Origin: Malaya genurostris
Lineage: Eukaryota > Arthropoda > Insecta > Diptera > Culicidae
Assembly: GCF_030247185.1 (NCBI RefSeq)
Contig: NC_080572.1
Location: 230,393,336-230,457,335, forward strand
DNA length: 64,000 bases
Direction of reading: 5' to 3'
Every line of letters begins with the position of its first letter. The stretch's first letter is position 1. The position numbers and the translations under genes are program-made. Under the pieces are notes generated by a model. It did no database searches. It worked only from the letters and a program-made list of their open reading frames with translations, and had not been told where the DNA came from. This document shows positions 57,806-64,000 of the stretch, one piece after another.

Positions 57806-59389
57806 GGTACCGGTGGTTCCGAACACTTGTGGGTTGTGTAATTTTTTTTTTGATATTTCGAGTTGATTTTCGTTGAGCCGTTCCGGAGTGGGGGCGGAAA
57901 GATACAGTGAAAGGTTGAAGATGCTTTTGGAGTTTTTTTTCGGTGCAAGATACTTCCACACAAAAACGAATACTAACACTCTAGCGATATTGGGAGTGGC
58001 TGCAACTGCAGCGTGTGTTTGATACAGAGGCGCGCTTGTCCTGTGAACTTTTATGTGCGATTTCCCTGGACTGGGACTGGTGCTGAGGCAGTTTTTTTTT
58101 CTGTGTTTCGTTGCGTAAGATTTGTACAAAGCTTCGGGTTGGTCATTTCAACTTTTTCTTTTTATTTGTTTATATGAAGACGGTAGAAATTTAACTTTCG
58201 ACAAGTACTGGCTGGTCTTGGTTGTACTTGTTCAATTGATGTAATTTTTTTATTCACAAAGTTCTACGCTGCTTGACACGTTCGGGGTTCGTCGCCTGGT
58301 GTTCAAGCATTTTGTCTATTTGTGTGTTTTCCTAACATAGAATAGTATTTTACAGTTTTTTTTCTGTGTGCTAATAGTTTCGTAAACTAAGATTAAATAA
58401 CTTTAACGAAAAGCTTCACAACAGACGAAAAGTGTTATGACAGTTCACCTACGATGGCAACACTGCTAAAGGTTATGTTTCGGTGTTAATTTACTTTGCC
58501 ACAAAAAAAATGTGATGGTGATGTGCCAGCTAGTTAATATTCAGTGTGTGTTTCTACTGCTACAATAAACGGGGATTATGAATAGCGGATGTTAGGTTAG
58601 CAGCTGGATGTGGTGCGAAAGCAATGAGTTCCAAAAACTTCTATTGATGTTTTCGGTGGGGTTTGCTTATTCGGTAGCTCGTATTTGCATATGAAAGAGG
58701 AATTCAGTGCTACACTAATCAGCTAGAATTTTATAATGATATTTCCAGAAAATTTGTTAACATGCAATGGCGGACCTACGCCACGGGTTGGTAGATATGA
58801 AGGGGCGACACATCGACGAATCAGTGGTGGAATCTAAAACCGCAGCCTTCTTAGATTCCCTCCTTCCAAGAACGTAACCCGCAGTCAGCGCTCATTTGTT
58901 TAAGCCTGGTAACTACCGGGACGTGTTGAAAAGCATCGCACGAACAGCACACGTGACGAGTCGAAACCCGTCACCATCCGGAGGCAATGCGATTCAAAGC
59001 GACGACAACCAAATCACCGCCCAACTGAGCGAATGAGCTTTTATGCGGTGACGGAGTTGAGTTTTCGTTTGGTTTGATCGTTAAAATAAAACCAAAAGTC
59101 GAAATAATTAAGATAATACCGGAAAAAGAGCTGAGGTCGGGAAGGAGTGATTAAAAAAAACCGGACGGACTGACAAACAGTTTTCGAAGACATTTTTTCG
59201 CTTAATGGGCAATCAAACGAAAAGGAAATAAAATGAAATGAAATTAATGCCTGTGTCCAACCGGGAAAAGAAGACAAAGGAAAACCCGGAGAGTGTATGA
59301 GGTTGCGGCTTAACAAATTTCCTGTGGGCATTTGTATTTGTGTTACTGTCATTGCGAAACATGTTAATTAGGTGTTTGATTAATGTGGT
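57806..59389 (-). other. Probable 5' UTR and promoter side of the 57.4-57.8 kb exon
   Basis: The sequence is rather free of repeats. A GC-richer patch at 58780-59035 ('acgggttggtagatatgaag', 'cacacgtgacgagtcgaaac') might be a promoter-proximal or 5' UTR region. No TATA or initiator is compelling. No other coding region. Confidence 0.25.
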
Positions 59390-59556
59390 GTTTACATTAT
59401 TGCTGGTTGCCAGCATGCTGGTGTCAGTATACTGGCACGCCAGCAGCTGGCAATGTTTACACTATTGCTGGCCATTTCTTGCTGGTAAAATTTGTAAAAA
59501 TTATAAACAACAATGAAATATATCCCTTAAATACTTAAGGGCTGAGGCCAGTGTGT

Positions 59557-60530
59557 TTTAGAGGGCTATTTTCACGCTTCAAATCTGTTTTTCTCAAAAA
59601 CGGTGACGAATATCAAAAAAACCCCACTGACAATCTCTTAGAAAACCAGTTTAGATTATTCTGTGAAAATTTCAGAATGATTCATTGACTTCAGTGATCG
59701 GAAAAGTCTTTTTTCTGAAGAAAGAGTTGCATAGCTGAAAACGCCGTCTTTCAACTTGTTCATTGAACATCTCGTCTTCAAAAGCATGGATCAATAATCT
59801 ATCCTGACAATGTCTACATAATTTAATTTAGATGCGATTAGTGCATAAAAAAACGCCATTTTTTATGCTCCAGTTTCCTGGTAACGTAACGAAACATGAG
59901 AAAGAAACAAAATCAGCTCAGTAAGGCTGCCAAACAAGCGGTAGCTTTATTGTATTTTATGTGATGTAGTCAAATTTGTAACTGAAAATATCAAAACATT
60001 CTTGGCCACCCGGCTACATCGAGAGTCCATGCTCTCTCGCAAATGTGCAAAATGACTACATCACATAAAATCCTATAAAGCTACCGCTTGTTTGACAGCC
60101 TTTCTGAGCTGATTTTATTTCTCTCATGTTTCGTTACGTTACCAGAAAACTGAAGCAGAAAAAATGGCGCCGCCATAGAAATCGATTTACCTTCACAAAA
60201 ATAACATTCACTTCATTTTTATCGTGACAACCTATATGTATTTATGCACTAATCGCATCTAAATTAAATTATCTAGACATTGCCAGGATAGATTTTTGAT
60301 CCCTGCTTTTGAAGGCGAGATATTCAATGAACAAGTTAAAAGACGGCGTTTTCAGCTATGCAATTCTTCCTTCAGTAAAAAAACTCCCGACCGCTAAAGT
60401 CAATGAATGATTCTAAAATTTTCACAGAATAATCTAAACTAATTTTCTAAGAGTTTGTCAGTTGGGCTTTTTGATATTCGTCACCGTTTCTGAGAAAATA
60501 TGATTTGAAGCGTGAAAATAACCCTCTAAA
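59557..60530. repeat. Large foldback: 420-480 bp arms, 68-bp loop
   Basis: Left arm 59557-59979 and right arm 60048-60530 are reverse complements throughout ('ttttcacgcttcaaatc', 'aacggtgacgaatatcaaaa', 'gaaaacgccgtctttcaact', 'tgcgattagtgcataaa', 'caaacaagcggtagcttta'). The right arm has an extra block of about 70 bp near 60165-60240. A transcript would fold into a hairpin of over 400 bp. No protein frame. Confidence 0.85.
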
Positions 60531-60742
60531 TCATCCTAATCATCATCAACCCTTAAATCATCAATCACATTTTTTATATCGAACGCGAACGAATGTTTTC
60601 AACTGAGAAAAACATGAAATACGTTCGAGAAGTACAATATTTTTATTCCGTCAGCATGAAATTCAGAGCGATCAGAAATTTCTATGCTGGCAACAACCAG
60701 CAGATGGCAAGCATTTACATTATGGTGGTAGTGTGCTGGAGG

Positions 60743-61072
60743 CAAGTCCCTGCTAGGCCGCCATGTTTTCGTGACCATCATCTTTTCCGCAAAGACGAAA
60801 ACAACGAAGAAGTATATAAGTTCGTTGTTGCTAAATATCTGTGATATTAAGCTGTGAAAGTTGATTTTTTATGTTTGATTATAAATGTGATATCGTTATG
60901 AAACGTGCGCTGCCAAATTGTAATACTGACTTTCACAATCAATGAAGTGTTGTATTTTACTTCATTTTGTTTACTTTGCACTCACTGACTTGCTAGCTTT
61001 GATGGCCCCGAAGGACTGATATGTTGGTTACGATAGCACTAGCTGGAGCGCCTTATTGTTGCCACCGGGCTG
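60743..61072. mobile_element. 330-bp element with 8-bp target duplication, copy 2
   Basis: Same family as 55484-55813 and the same length. Flanked by 'gctggagg' at 60735-60742 and 61073-61080. It differs from copy 1 at a handful of bases, for example 'tgttttcgtgac' for 'tgtttttgtgac' and 'accgggctg' for 'accgtgctg'. Confidence 0.85.
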
Positions 61073-61485
61073 GCTGGAGGGCCCAGAGTGCTGGCAGCCA
61101 TCAGAAGTGTAAACGGGGCTTACGTAATAATGACAATTCATTAGTGAGTGGTATCTCGACGTAAAATACACTGGTGGCGTGATGAGACAGTTTTGGTTGT
61201 GTTGGTAATTTTCTCACGAAATTAAGTATGGCGCGCCGGAATTCAAGCATGTAAACATAAACAAACGACCATTTCAGATCAGAATTTCACTTCTAAGTTA
61301 CTCCAGTTGTCGCGCAGCCTGGCGAATCTTTGGCACTAATTGAAAATCTGGACATTTTTTCTTCAAGGGCTTGCAAGGTAACGTCGAAATATAGAAAATT
61401 TTACGCATATCCGATTTTGTTCATTTCGTTGGAGGAAGGATTTGGCGGATCGCACTGTGGTATCTATTACAGTTATTATGGATAA

Positions 61486-62676
61486 GGGGCTGTCCATAAA
61501 AGACGTCACGCTTTTTTTGATTATTTTTGACTCCCCACCCCCCCTTTGTCACAAATTGTCACAGCATCAAAGACCCCCCATCCCCCCTATGTCACATGTC
61601 ACGAATTAAAAAAAATAAAATTCATCTCAATACATACTCAATATGTATGCCAAAACATACAAATATGAGGGGAAAATCGATTTATTACATGCTGTCATTA
61701 GATTAAAAAATATCCCTAAAACTACAAAATTATCTAAATTATTTTATTAATATCAATTATATAAATTAACAAAAGGATTTGGTTGGAATTGATTAAACAT
61801 TAAAATCATCTGTTTTATTCCTCCTGAGGGTACACAGATATATTATTGTTTTAGGTAAAGAATAATATTTCCTTAGTGTAGCATACAGGGCTGAGAAAAT
61901 AAAGACCAAAACCTCATCAAAACGAGATCACTGCCGGAGAATCTTTTCATGATCAGTTGATCAGTGAATTTTAAATCACATCAATCAATATCGGTACTGA
62001 TCTTCCGTCACACAATGGGTAGTGATTTTGAGCTAAAATGATTCTTGATTTATGTAAGTTCAATCATTGGATGATTCGATACGCTTTGATGTTGGTGGAG
62101 GAAAATCACATATGATCAAGATAAAACATGACATGATCTACGTTTGAAATCGTTGATCTCCCGCTCTTTTTCAAATGGAGTACAATTGAATAAACTTCAT
62201 CAGAATCAGATAAGAGAAATTCTTATGATATCCTATTATCAATGGTAGAAAATCAAACTACTGAAAAAATTGTCAGTGTATAACTTAAGTTAAACCGTTT
62301 GAAGGCATCTTTTTCTTTTTTACTCACATTAGGCAAAATTTATTAATTTCACTAATTTACTCGCTCCTCCGTGCACTTTTGCTGATCACAACAGAAATGA
62401 TTTCCTGCATCATTCATTTCCGAATTTACAAGAAGAAGCTTTTACATCAACAAATACACGTTTTCCTATAGAATGTAAACGTTTATTGTGGAGATTCTTT
62501 CAGGAAATAGGGCAAAGCAGTAATATAATTAGGTATTTCAAAAATGCGCTCTTTGAAAATATTGAACGTCACTTTCCAAAAACCTCCCCCCCCCCCCTTC
62601 CCCCTGTCACAAAAGGTCACGTTTTATGAAACACCCCCCTCCCCATTGCGGCATGACGTCTTTTATGGACAGCCCC
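61486..62676. mobile_element. 1.19-kb element with 'ggggctgtccataaaagacg' termini and TAA duplication
   Basis: Terminal inverted repeats 'ggggctgtccataaaagacg' (61486) and its complement, 'cgtcttttatggacagcccc', ending at 62676. TAA lies on both sides (61483-61485, 62677-62679). Just inside each end are C-rich runs and 'tgtcac' words ('ccacccccccttt', 'cccccttccccctgtcac'). Three-base TAA duplications are typical of PIF/Harbinger, but no transposase is present and the family call is tentative. The interior is AT-rich and without recognisable genes. Confidence 0.8.
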
Positions 62677-62937
62677 TAATGGAGTGATTGTGCTGTGGGT
62701 GGCATTTCAAATGCAGATGATGAAAACGATTGGAACATCCCGGAACAAAACACCGCATTTCACTGTCAATATTTTCGCAAACAGAACCAACTCTAGATAT
62801 TTTCATAAAAGCAACTCCCGGAACGTCATTTGTTTATGTTTTTTCTTCTTCACGTCCCTCTGTTATTCCAAAATAAACTGACAACCGCACTAACACATAG
62901 AAAAACGTGATCACCAGGGTATTTTACATCGTGGATG

Positions 62938-63473
62938 GGCATTACGACTCATTTTAATGAACGGCTCTGAACCGAACGCTCTTTAGTAAGAGCCGGTTCA
63001 ATTGAACGGCTCATTGGCTCTTTCTCAATAAACCTCAAAGAGAAGAAGCGGTTCGAGAGAGTGAGTGTGAAAGCGACGGAAATACATAATTGGAGGTGTA
63101 CATGTTCGAGGGAGTGAGATATTGAAATAAATTAGTTGGAATTCCAAGTGGAAAAAGTTTATGTTCCTTCTTCTACTCCAACAAAATAGTCTTCGAAAAT
63201 TTATTGGAGAATAAATGTTCCTAATTATTCTTGAAAGCTTCATTAGAAAACATCACGTTTGAACAACAACGCAATCTACATGTCGAACTGTCACTAGAAG
63301 GTCACGGTTGTCAAATTTGGGCGGAAGCACGGATGAGCCACGGTTCGTAGCTTGGCTATCGTTTAATGTCGAGAGCCAAGGCTCTTCTTGAGAGTCGCGG
63401 ATCAATTTTGGAGAGTTCATTGCTACGAGTCGGTTCAAATGAACTGCTCGTGAGCGCTCACCCATCACTACAA
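62938..63473. mobile_element. hAT-like element with 'gatgggc...' ends
   Basis: Left end 'gtggatgggcattacgactc' and right end 'gagcgctcacccatcacta' are imperfect inverted repeats; 'aatgaacggctc' and 'caaatgaactgctc' follow inward. It matches, reversed, the disrupted element at 34086-34995. The internal 'gagccaaggctc / gagccggttc' words recur. No transposase. Confidence 0.6.
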
Positions 63474-64000
63474 TTCATCAGATGGAGGTCGGTACCGAAT
63501 CATATCTGTGAGCTCAGCACGAAGTTTATGTTTCAAATCTATGGCTTGATCAACGCATATGCATCAACTATCGAGAAAAAATCACGATAATGAATTCTAT
63601 GTGCTTCTGGGTAAGACCTACAGAGAGTGCTCAAAACGTTAAGCGAAGATCGTCGGGGTGCATTGGGTGCAGAACAATACCAACGACTACAATTTAAAGT
63701 TGAAGAAAATGATGCCAGGTCATTTTTTCAATGAAAAAAATCATCATTTTGCGAATTTTTTTCCAGAATTATCGATCAACAAGTTAACAAACAACCGCAG
63801 CATAGTTAGAGTAGAAGTTTTTCTAGACCCCAACGTTTCTGTTTGATTTTTTTCAATTTTTTAAATTTTTGGTGGTTGTTCAAAGTGAAAACTACGATTT
63901 TTAACGAAAAAAATCCGCCATTTTGTAGCTATAGAACCTCCACAAAGTAACAAATAACAAAAAGGAAAACGTTGGGGTCTAGCATTTTACAAGTGGAAAG
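63474..64000. other. No gene recognised
   Basis: The last 500 bp hold short frames without support. 'aacgtttctgtttgattttt' (63832) and 'aaaacgttggggtctagcat' (63967) with 'ctagaccccaacgttt' (63823) form an inverted pair about 130 bp apart, suggesting another small inverted-repeat element running off or near the window end. Confidence 0.35.

Larger units (their letters stand above)
59390..61114. mobile_element. Composite inverted-repeat element with 'gtttaca...gctgccagca' ends
   Basis: Left end 'gtttacattattgctggttg' continues 'ccagcat'; the right end, reverse complemented, is 'gtttacacttctgatggctg' continuing 'ccagcac'. The match is about three quarters over 32 bp. Internal 'gctggcaa' and 'ttgccagc' words are scattered near both ends (59440-59485, 60685-60715). 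It contains the foldback 59557-60530 and the 330-bp element copy 2. No transposase. Confidence 0.5.

Overview
The window is repeat-dense, AT-rich insect DNA with conventional short insect introns. The best guess is a mosquito (Culicidae). Evidence: several decayed Tc1/mariner-superfamily transposases of the D,D37E type (a group first described from mosquitoes), D,D34D mariners, many short nested inverted-repeat elements with TA or 8-bp target duplications, and a dispersed repeat built around 'gatggctaaaccgatttt' and 'ccaccactaggtggatt' that I associate with mosquito genomes. The species assignment is inference. I saw no bacterial genes, rRNA, intact tRNA or CRISPR array.

Layout. 1-10.6 kb is non-coding: a foldback-repeat cluster (2.8-4.6 kb), an AT-rich UTR- or intron-like tract, and an exact 215-bp tandem duplication (6.9-7.3 kb). 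10.6-16.9 kb holds degenerate transposons: a proline/arginine-like simple repeat, two D37E pseudogenes, a mariner remnant, and two other repeat families (here called E and F). 16.9-20.2 kb may be the last exon and long A-rich 3' UTR of a plus-strand gene. 20.4-29.2 kb is nested transposons: a mariner broken by a 1.8-kb insertion and sitting on the target-duplication edge of a retroposon, a 1.26-kb D37E element, and a deleted mariner. 29.2-31.3 kb is T-rich unique sequence with a possible cassette exon. 31.6-36.0 kb is nested hAT-like elements and MITEs. 36.06-36.96 kb is an inverted-repeat element that carries a small two-exon gene derived from the MBT repeat of the Polycomb-group gene Scm.

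39.2-44 kb has a very large minus-strand exon (41234-43957) for a low-complexity protein I do not recognise, with a T-rich, 3'-UTR-like tract beyond its stop. Another minus-strand exon (57445-57805) has a good start and donor and may be a 5' exon of the same or another gene. The reading phases of the two exons do not join directly, so any shared transcript needs further exons. Between them (44.8-57 kb) and beyond (59.4-63.5 kb) lie more mobile elements: a copy of family F with two hAT-like insertions, both provable from an empty site at 14.4-15.0 kb; two 330-bp elements with different 8-bp duplications; a 1-kb foldback; and a 1.19-kb element with TAA duplications.

Most exciting item: the Scm-derived mini-gene (start codon, 73-bp intron, 104-residue frame, AATAAA directly after the stop) inside terminal inverted repeats. 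This is the architecture of a transposon that has captured a host gene fragment. No transposase in the window looks intact, so the mobile elements would depend on proteins encoded elsewhere.
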